Shown here one piece after another: positions 1-8,439 of a stretch of DNA of 64,000 nucleotides. The notes under the pieces were generated by a model. The model saw nothing but the letters and a program-made list of their open reading frames with translations, searched no databases and was not told the origin of the DNA. Location: the IMG/VR virus record IMGVR_UViG_3300017963_007659, positions 62,001 through 126,000 of that record; one strand, 5' to 3'. Made by a program: the position numbers and the translations under genes. Every line of letters begins with the position of its first letter. Position 1 is the first letter of the stretch. Origin of the DNA: a virus.

Positions 1-82
1 GACTGAAAAAGTCGACGACTTGTCCACCTTGGCTCTTGAGGTCAAGGGACTCATCGACCGAATCGACGAAAATCTCCCCTAG
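1..82 (+). CDS. 3' end of an unidentified gene
   Basis: The window opens inside a reading frame on the + strand that runs from base 2 to a TAG at 80-82. The visible 26 residues end in ...LIDRIDENLP and look like an amphipathic helix or coiled-coil tail. It lies directly upstream of late structural genes, so it is probably the last gene of a preceding late operon. No function can be assigned from so short a fragment. Confidence 0.5.
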   Translation, partial: TEKVDDLSTLALEVKGLIDRIDENLP

Positions 83-89
83 TCTCAAT

Positions 90-109
90 AAAATCTAGTC
101 AAAGCCACT
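90..109 (+). promoter_or_regulatory. AGTCAAAG-class phage promoter, weak match
   Basis: AAATCTAGTCAAAG is present at 91-104, matching the extended consensus seen at about 15 other gene starts. Here the bases after it (CCACTA) depart from the usual TAnGGTA. It lies 19 nt upstream of the start codon at 123. Confidence 0.5.
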
Positions 110-122
110 AGAGGGATCAAAC

Positions 123-683
123 ATGACCATACTTGCGTTCGTCATCACCCTACTGGTGTCGTATACCTTGGTGTTTGCGCTACAAGAAGGGAAGCTCCCT
201 GGCTTCATTGACTCCCGTATAGAGAAACTCCGTGGGAAGTACGCCTTCTTCGAGAATCTCTTTGGCTGCTCTTTCTGTCTAGGGTTCTGGACGGGGCTTC
301 TATCCTATGCCTTGGTCCATCTGGCAACACAAGGACTCACGTACACCTGGAGCACCTTTGCTCTATGGCCTCTGGTAGGACTGGCTTCGTCTGCTACCTG
401 CTACCTTCTGAGTCAAGTCTCGCTGCTCATGGACTACATCTCAATGCGTGGCATGGAAGAGGAGCTTCCGCCCGAGTTGGAAAACATCTTAGAGCAGCGA
501 CGACTGATGCAAGACCCTGAATTTCTACAAGATTTGGGCTTCGTTCATGACCAGGAGAATAGGATCTTCGTCGACACCGTAGAAGACAAAGACTACTTCT
601 GTTCCGACTGCGGAGGTTGCCAAGAAGTGGACGATGAAGACGAGGAAGAGGATCAGGAGGACGGTCCAGACTACCGTCACTAG
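123..683 (+). CDS. DUF1360-like membrane protein
   Basis: The 186-aa protein has an N-terminal hydrophobic segment (about residues 1-20), the motif CSFCLGFWTG (about 49-58) and further hydrophobic stretches at about 58-68 and 75-103. The Cys-x2-Cys-x-Gly-x-Trp-x-Gly signature and topology match the DUF1360 family of small membrane proteins found in Bacillus and in phages; their role is unknown. The C-terminal 40 residues add a CSDCGGC motif and a very acidic tail. A GAGGGA ribosome-binding site precedes the ATG. A lysis or holin-like role is possible but nothing in the sequence shows it. Confidence 0.6.
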   Translation: MTILAFVITLLVSYTLVFALQEGKLPGFIDSRIEKLRGKYAFFENLFGCSFCLGFWTGLLSYALVHLATQGLTYTWSTFALWPLVGLASSATCYLLSQVSLLMDYISMRGMEEELPPELENILEQRRLMQDPEFLQDLGFVHDQENRIFVDTVEDKDYFCSDCGGCQEVDDEDEEEDQEDGPDYRH

Positions 684-710
684 CTCCAGCGGTTATCTGA
701 ACATGACACC

Positions 711-2075
711 ATGGGTATTCTGGAGCAGATTCATAATCTTACAAATTCCGCGCTTCCTTCCTCACATGTAGGATATCACAAGTGGCGTGGAATTACTCTC
801 CCAACCGACCTTTTCATGAGCGGAAGCGTGCGCTTCGCCCGAAAGACGGGGAATATTCTTCCTACCCTTCTTCCTTACAACTTCTCCAGGCTCTCGCAAG
901 ATGTCAAACTGAATGACCAGATCATCTTCCTGGAGAGCTTTCCTACGCCAAGCATCACGCTGGGGACGAGGATTCGGATCAATCGACGGGAAGTCAAGAT
1001 TGTTGAAGACTTCAACGTAGATAACAACGAGCTTCTCCTCTCCACGGGCGTACAGGCAGCCTATCCCTCCTACACTCCTGTAGAGGTCTATGGGCAACCA
1101 ATTGAATCGGATGGAAGCTACATCGCGGGTCCTGGAGCGAATGTCATAAACGTCGACTCCACATGGAAGATTTATCCAGGGGATGTCCTCGTCTTCACGG
1201 CTGCTGAGATTGGGGTCACCGCAGCTACCCTCACAGCGTCCGTAGGAGGCGTCTATAGTTATCAGGTCACTCTTGAAGAGGACATCCCCTACGACCTCTC
1301 CGATCGCGCCCTCATCCTCCTGAGAGCCTACCCAGCGTATGAATCAGAGACACGGGTACTCCCCACTACCCCTGGCGTCTTCACCTCCTCTGGAGTAGGT
1401 CCCTTCGTTGTAGATTGGGTGTCTGGTCCGCTGCTCACCAGCGCTCGACCAGAAGAGTTCATGTACATCTATCTACAGACAGCAGCCGGAACCGTTATCC
1501 AAGAGAAGCTATTCGATAAGAATGACCTTATCCTCCGTGCTCCAATCAAAGCGGACTATCCTCTCTTCTGGAATGTAGAGAGAGGGAAGATCAATTGGGA
1601 TGGAACACGGCTGCACGCCACCACGGATGACCGAGGAAAGTTCCACCTCTTCAAGAAACTTGTCCCCAACTTCCCCACGGACCAAGTCAACCAGTGGAAC
1701 ATTCAGGTTGAGCCCGATAATGACGTCAACCTCTTCGTGGAGCTGGAGCCAAACACAAGGCAATCATACGCTCTTACAGGAGGAGTTGTCACCACAATCA
1801 ACATACTCTTGGATCCAACAGACCAACCGGTTGAGAGAGTACACCTACGTATAGACTCAGGATCGAATCCTGAGACGCGGGTGCGTCTAAATGACTGGAA
1901 CTTGGTAACTTCCCGTGTTGAGACCCTTCGGTACCATGTCGTCTCTCGCGTTACAGGGGACTACAACTACGCACTTTCTGGACTGTTCATTAAGCCGATG
2001 TTCCTATCGCTCGACCTTCTCCGAGCGCGATTGGACTTCGCAGGAGAGCTGGACTCTGGTCGTCTGGTTCTATAA
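711..2075 (+). CDS. putative tail/baseplate structural protein
   Basis: This 454-aa protein is rich in beta-strand-forming residues, with many Val, Thr, Tyr, Pro and Gly, no signal peptide and no membrane segment. It opens the run of + strand structural genes and is followed after 9 bp by a small gene and then by a 907-residue tail-like protein. I recognise no family. Composition and position suggest a virion component. The ATG at 711 is the first in frame but has no good Shine-Dalgarno, so the exact start is uncertain. Confidence 0.55.
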   Translation: MGILEQIHNLTNSALPSSHVGYHKWRGITLPTDLFMSGSVRFARKTGNILPTLLPYNFSRLSQDVKLNDQIIFLESFPTPSITLGTRIRINRREVKIVEDFNVDNNELLLSTGVQAAYPSYTPVEVYGQPIESDGSYIAGPGANVINVDSTWKIYPGDVLVFTAAEIGVTAATLTASVGGVYSYQVTLEEDIPYDLSDRALILLRAYPAYESETRVLPTTPGVFTSSGVGPFVVDWVSGPLLTSARPEEFMYIYLQTAAGTVIQEKLFDKNDLILRAPIKADYPLFWNVERGKINWDGTRLHATTDDRGKFHLFKKLVPNFPTDQVNQWNIQVEPDNDVNLFVELEPNTRQSYALTGGVVTTINILLDPTDQPVERVHLRIDSGSNPETRVRLNDWNLVTSRVETLRYHVVSRVTGDYNYALSGLFIKPMFLSLDLLRARLDFAGELDSGRLVL

Positions 2076-2084
2076 GGCAGCATA

Positions 2085-2486
2085 ATGACTGACAAAACCT
2101 TCAGTGAAGAAGATAGGACACTTCAGCAAGTACGCCGGTTGTCCGATACATTCTTGAAGAGCGGGTTTCTATCTCTTCGGGTCGCTCCTGGAGAAGAGAA
2201 GAAGCACTTCACAGATGGAGTGAGTTTGGCTTCCTACGTCCAGATTCTCTCTGGCGCGTTGAAACGGGAAGCAGGAGTCACGACTCTTGAAGGGTACATC
2301 GTCCGTCTCATTCCGAACGGCGCTTCCTGGGGTCGAGACGTTCAGGTCTCCTTTGTCCCTCAAGAGGACGAGTCTACAAGAGTCGCGGTCAAAACTCCCG
2401 ACAACACCGTCTATCTAGGAGAAGACCCGAACTTCAAGATTCTCCTCGGACAGGTTGTCCAATCTCTCGCCGAGGTTTTGCGCTAA
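2085..2486 (+). CDS. hypothetical protein in tail operon
   Basis: A 133-aa protein with a charged helical N-terminus (about residues 1-40) followed by an alpha/beta region with no recognisable motif. It sits 9 bp after the preceding structural gene and before the 907-aa tail protein, so it is probably co-expressed with them as a small virion or assembly protein. The gene contains one copy of the genome-wide 10-mer ATTCTTGAAG at 2150-2159. Confidence 0.55.
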   Translation: MTDKTFSEEDRTLQQVRRLSDTFLKSGFLSLRVAPGEEKKHFTDGVSLASYVQILSGALKREAGVTTLEGYIVRLIPNGASWGRDVQVSFVPQEDESTRVAVKTPDNTVYLGEDPNFKILLGQVVQSLAEVLR

Positions 2487-2589
2487 AAGTGACCTCGATA
2501 GTGCATTTCACTCCTTCCTACGCGATCTTACCACCCCTGCGCGGTTATGTTTAGTATAGAGTGACGTCCATTAATAGAACGGTGACACC

Positions 2590-5313
2590 ATGCGTCGACT
2601 GAATTGGGAAGCGCCCCAAAGTCTTGAAGACCTTGAATTTCTGCAAGCTGTCTATACCGAAGAGTTTCTTGAGCGGCTCAGGCTCATCTTCGGAGCCAGT
2701 TACTCCTCAGCCTGGTGGGGTGTTGTAGACGATGAGAAACCAGCTTCGGCTCAAGTCTCCGACACCAGACCGCTTGTGGTTCGGGCCAATAGCGCCCAAC
2801 CGCTCACCATCGACGTCCTCTCTGGTATCGCGGTCACTCAGACAGGAGAACGCATTGTTCTCACCGCTGCTCAAGCCCAACGTTCTCTAGCGGACACCGG
2901 GTCGGGAGCAATCAATGTCGTCTACCTCCGTTCCTTCGAGGAAGCGGACAAGATCAAACTAGACGATTACGACGTCCTGGTACCAAGCCGGTACAACACT
3001 CCAGATGATGAGGATCTCCTTCAAGTAGCAACTCTCTCCGATTGGCTCGCCTTCACATCTGTGGAGCGAGAATCGTTTGTTGCCCTCGCTGTTGTCACAG
3101 TTCAACCCATCTCTACGGGCGGCTACGAGCTGTCTATCGACATGACTCAGAACTCCTACACCTGGAACCGCAAATGGTTCTCTCCGGTTGACATCGCACA
3201 CCGGACACAGGTAGGAACTGGAACTACAACAGAGCACAACCCACACGGTTTGCAAATCAACGATATGGTAGCTGGGGACTTGACGCTCTGGCAGCTCCTC
3301 TTGGACTACGGTGTCGTGGTCGCAGAAGATGAGGACTATGCCAAGGTCCCTGGAGTCGAGTGCGAGCAAATTGTGCTTACCGGAAGCATCGCTATCGATG
3401 TCACAGGAGCTATCACCGGTATCGTCAATTCCTACTACGTCACTCTGCTCTACTACCCCTCGACGATCGTTCGCATCACGGACAATGCGACAGAGCTTGA
3501 AGAGCTAGCAGGCGATGTAGTACCTGGCACACGCATTCTGTACTTCCGTCCCTCGGAGAAGTTCTCCGACGGAACAGCTCCGAACACCAAAGACCTCAAG
3601 ATTCACTATACGTGGGTCCAGACTGGACATCCGGTCATCACCGTTCCACAAAGCAATCTGGAGGTTAGCAACGCCCCTGCCCGCCAAGCGCTCATCGCAG
3701 CAGGGCTCCAGATCACAGATCTCGACGACGAGACCCTGGACTTCGTGGATGCTGGAGGTATTCCAAAGCGCTACCACACCTTCATTGACGCCACCAAGAC
3801 AGTTCGGAAACGTGACCAGGTAGTCTTCTGTACGAAGAAATTAGATGATGTAGGCACCGCTATCGAGCCCTTCGTCATCGCCCCTTGGGGTCCTGGAAAG
3901 CTCAAAGTTGCGCTCACAGGGGCTACTTCTGGTCCTGTCCCCCCGACTTTGATTGTCGAGTTGAAGCTCACAGGCAAGGATGAGTCTGGAGTTACCATCT
4001 CAGAGAACGTTATCTTCGATTTGACGTGGGAAGAGAACCTCCCAGGAGCGGCATCAGAGAATCCCAATCAGTTCCGAGAGACGACTCTCTCCTTCACTGA
4101 GATCACACAATGGCAGGTCGTCAATCGAGTCGCTGATGGACCGAACTCAGCCGTCATGATGTGGATGGAACAGAACCCTGTGACGTCTTCCATCATGGCT
4201 GACGTTCTCCCGTTGTTCGACTGCTTCTGGGATGGGACACAGATCCTTGACCTCGTTGACATGCGCCCTGTCAATACCATCGCTGAAAACCCAACGAAGA
4301 CGCCTCTGTTGGCTGCTGTGGAGGTTCAGAAAGACCTGGCAGGCGAAGTAGCGATCATCTCTGAGGTGGGGACCGTAACTATCAACCCACACCTATACTT
4401 TGAGGACCGACCGCACGGTGTCGAACTGGGAGTATGGGAACAGGGGTTCACCGGGGCACTACTCCAGTCTCAAGCGATCATGATGCGGACAGACCCATCA
4501 CAGACCGCACTCACAAATCTTCGTATTCCTTTGGGACCATCCCTCCCTCCTGTCTGTGAAATTCTTCAGATCAGAGTCCCCTACTGGCTCTATGGTACTG
4601 GAACTGGAACCGCACGCTTCGGTATCAGTCCGTGGGAACAGGACAGTGTGACAGGATTCCGTCTTCCGTTGGCTGTCGGCAATGCCACGGCTGGCCCCAC
4701 CCCAGCTCCAGCTCCTCCCGCGTTTACACCGTGGACTACCCCGGATTATTGGGCTATTATGAACACAGCTCCTGCTGCTGTTGACCAAAATGCCCATGAC
4801 TATTACATTGAGGTATCTTATGTTGCTCTTGGGGTATGGATTCCAGACCTACTCCCTCCGTACATGGCAGCCACAGAGGTCACCTACCAGGAAGACGTTG
4901 TCTCGACTACAGGAGCAGCCTGGACTCTTGGTGGCTACATCGCAGAGGACTTCAGAAGCCCTCTCTGGATGGATGGTACACAGTCGACACTCAGCAAGGA
5001 TGTTGACGGACTAGGTGTCAGAGATACCTATGTTTCTCGACCGATTCCAGTAGAAGGGGAGTCTGGCTCCAATAACAGACTTCGGGTCGTCATCTTTGGG
5101 GCTGACAATGAGGCAAGCATCACATTGGAGTACCGCTATGCGGACTCTACTACAGGAGTTTGGTCCCTCTGGCTTCCTGCACCAGCTCCTGTTGGTCCGC
5201 ACACGATCAATATTCCCACTACAATCAACAAGATTCAGGTGCGGCTGAACCCCGATGGGGATGAAGAAAGCAATGCTCTAGGGATCGGTATCATTCACTG
5301 GAGTCGCCCCTAA
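2590..5313 (+). CDS. large baseplate or tail-fibre-like protein
   Basis: A 907-aa beta-rich protein. Around residue 215 it has HNPHGL followed by a hydrophobic helix; NPHG motifs of this kind recur in baseplate and fibre-associated proteins of tailed phages. The N-terminal 100 residues resemble the start of structural proteins that list virion attachment elements. There is no catalytic motif, signal peptide or membrane segment. It stands alone after a 103-bp gap and is followed after 19 bp by another tail gene. Baseplate or fibre-base function is inferred from the motif, size and neighbours. Confidence 0.55.
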   Translation: MRRLNWEAPQSLEDLEFLQAVYTEEFLERLRLIFGASYSSAWWGVVDDEKPASAQVSDTRPLVVRANSAQPLTIDVLSGIAVTQTGERIVLTAAQAQRSLADTGSGAINVVYLRSFEEADKIKLDDYDVLVPSRYNTPDDEDLLQVATLSDWLAFTSVERESFVALAVVTVQPISTGGYELSIDMTQNSYTWNRKWFSPVDIAHRTQVGTGTTTEHNPHGLQINDMVAGDLTLWQLLLDYGVVVAEDEDYAKVPGVECEQIVLTGSIAIDVTGAITGIVNSYYVTLLYYPSTIVRITDNATELEELAGDVVPGTRILYFRPSEKFSDGTAPNTKDLKIHYTWVQTGHPVITVPQSNLEVSNAPARQALIAAGLQITDLDDETLDFVDAGGIPKRYHTFIDATKTVRKRDQVVFCTKKLDDVGTAIEPFVIAPWGPGKLKVALTGATSGPVPPTLIVELKLTGKDESGVTISENVIFDLTWEENLPGAASENPNQFRETTLSFTEITQWQVVNRVADGPNSAVMMWMEQNPVTSSIMADVLPLFDCFWDGTQILDLVDMRPVNTIAENPTKTPLLAAVEVQKDLAGEVAIISEVGTVTINPHLYFEDRPHGVELGVWEQGFTGALLQSQAIMMRTDPSQTALTNLRIPLGPSLPPVCEILQIRVPYWLYGTGTGTARFGISPWEQDSVTGFRLPLAVGNATAGPTPAPAPPAFTPWTTPDYWAIMNTAPAAVDQNAHDYYIEVSYVALGVWIPDLLPPYMAATEVTYQEDVVSTTGAAWTLGGYIAEDFRSPLWMDGTQSTLSKDVDGLGVRDTYVSRPIPVEGESGSNNRLRVVIFGADNEASITLEYRYADSTTGVWSLWLPAPAPVGPHTINIPTTINKIQVRLNPDGDEESNALGIGIIHWSRP

Positions 5314-5332
5314 GTAAGCGAGGTTACGCGTT

Positions 5333-6232
5333 ATGGCTCAGACACGCATTTTCAACTACGGAGATACGCTGACCCAAGCCAAGATGAAGACGGCTATGGA
5401 GACGCTGCTTCCAGCCCTCGTCTACGAAGGATACGAGCTTTCTGTTGCTACCGTTTCGTCTGTAGGGGCAGCTCCTGGATCCCTTCTCCTGCCAAACGGA
5501 ATCATCGTGCAGGAGTCAAGCGCTGTCAACATTCCGTTGACCTTCGCTGGAGGAGCCGAAGACTTCACGCTCGTCTGTACTCATGTAGATGAACAGCTCT
5601 TTGGAGGCGCTGGAGCCACCTACAGTGCTGTCTCTGGATTCTTACAGACCTATGCTGACTCCACCATCTTGGGGTGGGTGCACTATCCTGGAGGTGGTGT
5701 TCCTGTCACGGATGACATGATCGTTCCTGCCCCAAGGGGCTCTTTTGACGCCTTTGGAGCTACAGCAGTAGACTTCTCTCCCGTAAAGTTCATGTCCCCT
5801 CTTCAAGCGGTGAAGGTGCTCTCAAATGCTACTTGGATCTCTTCCGAGGCAACCTATTCCGCATTGCCTGTTCCCCACACCAGAGAAGAAATCAACGTCA
5901 TCGCTGGAACTCCGGTACAGCAGACCGCAACCTTCTATTTCTCCCTCCTCTCCAAAGCCAACCCTCCTGTTGCGGTGGTCTTCAGGCACAACACACCAAC
6001 CACCCTTGGGACAGATATCACGGTATCTGTATATGATACGGCAGGGACTCTTGTAGGAACAACCGTCGTGGTGGGAACAGGAGCCTGGGAAGTCACTACT
6101 GTAACTTTGGACACAGCGGGCTTTACGTTCACAGAAGGAGAGACATTCAGTGCTCAGTTGGTAGTTGAAGGGGACGGTGCCGACACTATCCTCCTCGAAT
6201 GGGTGGAGGTGCAGTTTAACCCAACTCCATAG
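5333..6232 (+). CDS. putative tail protein
   Basis: A 299-aa protein, strongly beta-rich, with many Gly, Ala, Thr and Val. Its N-terminus (MAQTRIFNYGDTLTQ) and a central LLLPNGIIV stretch resemble small baseplate or fibre-adaptor proteins. The C-terminal 100 residues look like a jelly-roll-type binding domain. It follows the 907-aa gene after 19 bp with a start context of AAGCGAGG-TTACGCGTT-ATG. The exact family is not recognised. Confidence 0.5.
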   Translation: MAQTRIFNYGDTLTQAKMKTAMETLLPALVYEGYELSVATVSSVGAAPGSLLLPNGIIVQESSAVNIPLTFAGGAEDFTLVCTHVDEQLFGGAGATYSAVSGFLQTYADSTILGWVHYPGGGVPVTDDMIVPAPRGSFDAFGATAVDFSPVKFMSPLQAVKVLSNATWISSEATYSALPVPHTREEINVIAGTPVQQTATFYFSLLSKANPPVAVVFRHNTPTTLGTDITVSVYDTAGTLVGTTVVVGTGAWEVTTVTLDTAGFTFTEGETFSAQLVVEGDGADTILLEWVEVQFNPTP

Positions 6233-6281
6233 TCCGAACGAAACTTCATTAGATAAACTAAACGTTTTAGGAGCTTTAGAC

Positions 6282-6722
6282 ATGTCTGCGATTACGATCT
6301 GTAAGTTCTACACCAACCCAAACCCTAGCAGCGACAACAAAAACGAAGTCATCAGCCGAACCCTTCAGAAGATCTCGGTCATTGACCGGCGGTGGAAACC
6401 GGACTGCGGCAAGCGGCTGCCTACAGATGGGGAATTCTGGAAGGTGAAAATCGTTCATGAATTCGGGAGAGCGATGAAAGGCTGCTTCCTTGTTCATCCT
6501 CTGCATAAGGTCTACGACAACGAGTTCAGAACGCTGATTCCTGGCACCTACGATATCGAATCCGAAGAGGGATTGGTTGTTATCACCCCTCACAACCCAG
6601 GATACTGGATCTTGCCGATCGAGCATCGTCTCATCTTATTGAAGCGGTACGACGCCTACGCGGTCATTGTAGACCTCCAGCAGTTTGAGGGGGACATCTC
6701 CTCAATACCTACATGTAAGTAG
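6282..6722 (+). CDS. hypothetical protein
   Basis: A 146-aa soluble protein, mixed alpha/beta, with the CGKRLP segment near residue 45 and no known motif. I chose the ATG at 6282 because TTTAGGAGCTTTAGAC gives it a Shine-Dalgarno; the frame stays open upstream to 6165 but that part overlaps the previous gene. It lies between structural genes and a small zinc-finger gene, so its role is unclear. Confidence 0.55.
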   Translation: MSAITICKFYTNPNPSSDNKNEVISRTLQKISVIDRRWKPDCGKRLPTDGEFWKVKIVHEFGRAMKGCFLVHPLHKVYDNEFRTLIPGTYDIESEEGLVVITPHNPGYWILPIEHRLILLKRYDAYAVIVDLQQFEGDISSIPTCK

Positions 6723-6822
6723 CTACAAGAATCCCCCACAGATCTCTCCTCCTCTCCCTCCCTACTTTTTACCTTGACAACGTCTTCAATATATGAGACA
6801 AAGGAAGAGGTTGGAGGGCAGC

Positions 6823-7278
6823 ATGAGTGACAGAGGACAGCTTCCGGCAGACGCAGTGTGGGCTTTCATCTTCGCAGGCAAGGCGATCTTCACTGTTGAA
6901 TCACCCTCTGGTCTCCACAGGACCTTCAAGGTAGTCAAGGTTCAAGGCGAAGGCTACGACAAGCCGATCTGGACGGTGATGGTTCTTGTAGGTCCTGACA
7001 ACAACACCAATTACAGGAACATCGGCTACATCGTTGGAGACCCTTCGGAAAGGCGTGTCTACTTCAAGGGGAACGCCGCCTATGAACCGAACCATTCCCT
7101 TTTGCAGTCCTTCATCTGGGTTCTCCGTCGTGCCGATGTGGCTAACTTCACAGCGAAATTGGGAACCGCCAAGGTGTTCCATGAAGGTCGCTGTGGAAAG
7201 TGCGGACGACGCCTGACTGTCCCTGGAAGCGTGTCTCGCGGTCTCGGTCCTCAATGTGCCCTCTCCCTCCTTCAGTAA
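6823..7278 (+). CDS. DUF6011-like zinc-binding protein
   Basis: A 151-aa protein. The C-terminal 30 residues contain CGKCGRRLTVPGS...SRGLGPQCA, the signature of the DUF6011 family: a treble-clef-like Cys cluster in which a GxGP.C motif follows a CxxC. The family is widespread in actinobacteria and phages and has no assigned function; nucleic-acid binding is likely. The start at 6823 follows TTGGAGGGCAGC, a strong Shine-Dalgarno. An upstream in-frame ATG at 6793 lacks one. Confidence 0.65.
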   Translation: MSDRGQLPADAVWAFIFAGKAIFTVESPSGLHRTFKVVKVQGEGYDKPIWTVMVLVGPDNNTNYRNIGYIVGDPSERRVYFKGNAAYEPNHSLLQSFIWVLRRADVANFTAKLGTAKVFHEGRCGKCGRRLTVPGSVSRGLGPQCALSLLQ

Positions 7279-7297
7279 TCTAGTCAAAGTATGGTAG
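7279..7297 (+). promoter_or_regulatory. AGTCAAAG-class phage promoter
   Basis: ATCTAGTCAAAGTATGGTA matches the consensus closely. The predicted +1 A is at about 7296, giving a leader of about 15 nt that contains AAAGGA before the ATG at 7311. The site overlaps the end of the upstream operon. Confidence 0.65.
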
Positions 7298-7310
7298 AAA
7301 GGATTCTACC

Positions 7311-7790
7311 ATGAGCACCAAAGGAACAGTCTCGACTGAGATTAAGATCGATTGGGATGTCGATGCCACTATGAAAGGCGACATTCAGAGAGGACTTGAC
7401 GTTCAAGCGCTCTTTCAAGAAGAGGACATCTTAGGAGTCAGCTTTAGCTTGGCATTTCCTCCACTTATCCCTGATAAAGCCATTACAGGACAGGCTCTCC
7501 GAGACTGGAAAAACTCCTGTCTCTACCTCGCGCTCGACAAATCCGCGAATGACACTACAAGAATGGAAGACTTCGAGATTAGCTGGTCCTCTGGGATGGA
7601 GGGTCTTTGTAACCTCACATCTCCCTGCTGTCATGTCTCCCTGTATTCTTCAGACAAAGGGGTAGTGGCTAGCGGTATCCTCTACGCCCACGACGACGCC
7701 TTCGACCTGTATGAGTTCCTTACCAGAATCATCCAGTGTTTCCCTCCCTACCAAGTCAGCCTGGAAGTAGAACCGCTTCGCAGACCCTAA
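7311..7790 (+). CDS. hypothetical protein
   Basis: A 159-aa soluble, acidic protein with no recognised motif. It has a close match to the AGTCAAAG promoter 20 nt upstream, so it probably heads its own transcript. A perfect 10-mer CTACAAGAAT at 7555 falls in the frame Thr-Thr-Arg-Met, showing that this repeat is not kept for its protein sequence. Confidence 0.55.
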   Translation: MSTKGTVSTEIKIDWDVDATMKGDIQRGLDVQALFQEEDILGVSFSLAFPPLIPDKAITGQALRDWKNSCLYLALDKSANDTTRMEDFEISWSSGMEGLCNLTSPCCHVSLYSSDKGVVASGILYAHDDAFDLYEFLTRIIQCFPPYQVSLEVEPLRRP

Positions 7791-7836
7791 CTTTTCGCTC
7801 ACAGAGGTTATTTCAGATTGGAGAGCACCAATCTGA

Positions 7837-8373
7837 ATGGCTACCTGCACTTACGACAAAGACTGCTATCTCGTTGTAGAAGTCTACAACCGCACGCTTG
7901 CGAAAGTGCAGTTGGCAGGGAAGTATCTCGCCCCAAAGACGATTACACCCTTCTCTCACTTCATCTTCCAGGAGACACCTGCCTACTGTAATAGGTTGGC
8001 CAAGCTCTTCAAGGAAGGTCGACTCTCAGTTGTTATCAACGATGTCGTCCTCAACTACGAGCAGATTCTCAATCTTTGGGCCTATCCAGATGGTGCAGGA
8101 GGTCCAGCACCTTCTGGGAATCGCTACTACAATCAACCTGTTGTAGGAGTCATAGACGGGGTGAATACGAACTTCACCTCACCGACGAAGTTCATCCACG
8201 CTAACCCAGACACAGAGGTACTTCTCTACAACGGAGTGCGGCTCGAAGAGGGTGCTGGAAACGACTATATCGTCTCCGAGTCAGCTCCAGGAACTGGTTA
8301 TGATTTGATATCTACGAACTTTACACCTAAGACTGGTGACAAGCTGTGGCTTGACTTCACGCCAGCCCCTTAA
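7837..8373 (+). CDS. tail appendage-like protein
   Basis: A 178-aa protein. The second half (about residues 105-175) reads VVGVIDGVNTNFTSPTKF followed by EVLLYNGVRLEEG and DYIVSE. This is a pattern common in phage tail and fibre proteins, where a small beta-sandwich of the form 'nGvr..eGxDYt' is repeated. It precedes the tail-fibre gene at 8440 by 66 bp and is probably part of the same virion structure. Confidence 0.6.
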   Translation: MATCTYDKDCYLVVEVYNRTLAKVQLAGKYLAPKTITPFSHFIFQETPAYCNRLAKLFKEGRLSVVINDVVLNYEQILNLWAYPDGAGGPAPSGNRYYNQPVVGVIDGVNTNFTSPTKFIHANPDTEVLLYNGVRLEEGAGNDYIVSESAPGTGYDLISTNFTPKTGDKLWLDFTPAP

Positions 8374-8439
8374 AATGCGAGGGATTGTCCAAGGTTATTC
8401 TTATAATGAACGTGCTTTCGCTTCGTAGAAGGGGCTATA

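Noticed and set aside
6774-6802. TTGACA upstream of the DUF6011-like gene as a sigma70 promoter
   Set aside because: No TAGTGT- or TATAAT-like hexamer occurs 16-18 bp downstream, and the conserved spacer and leader are absent.
8402-8407. TATAAT before the fibre gene at 8440
   Set aside because: No -35 element lies at a suitable distance. A second TATAAT overlaps the start codon, so both may be chance.
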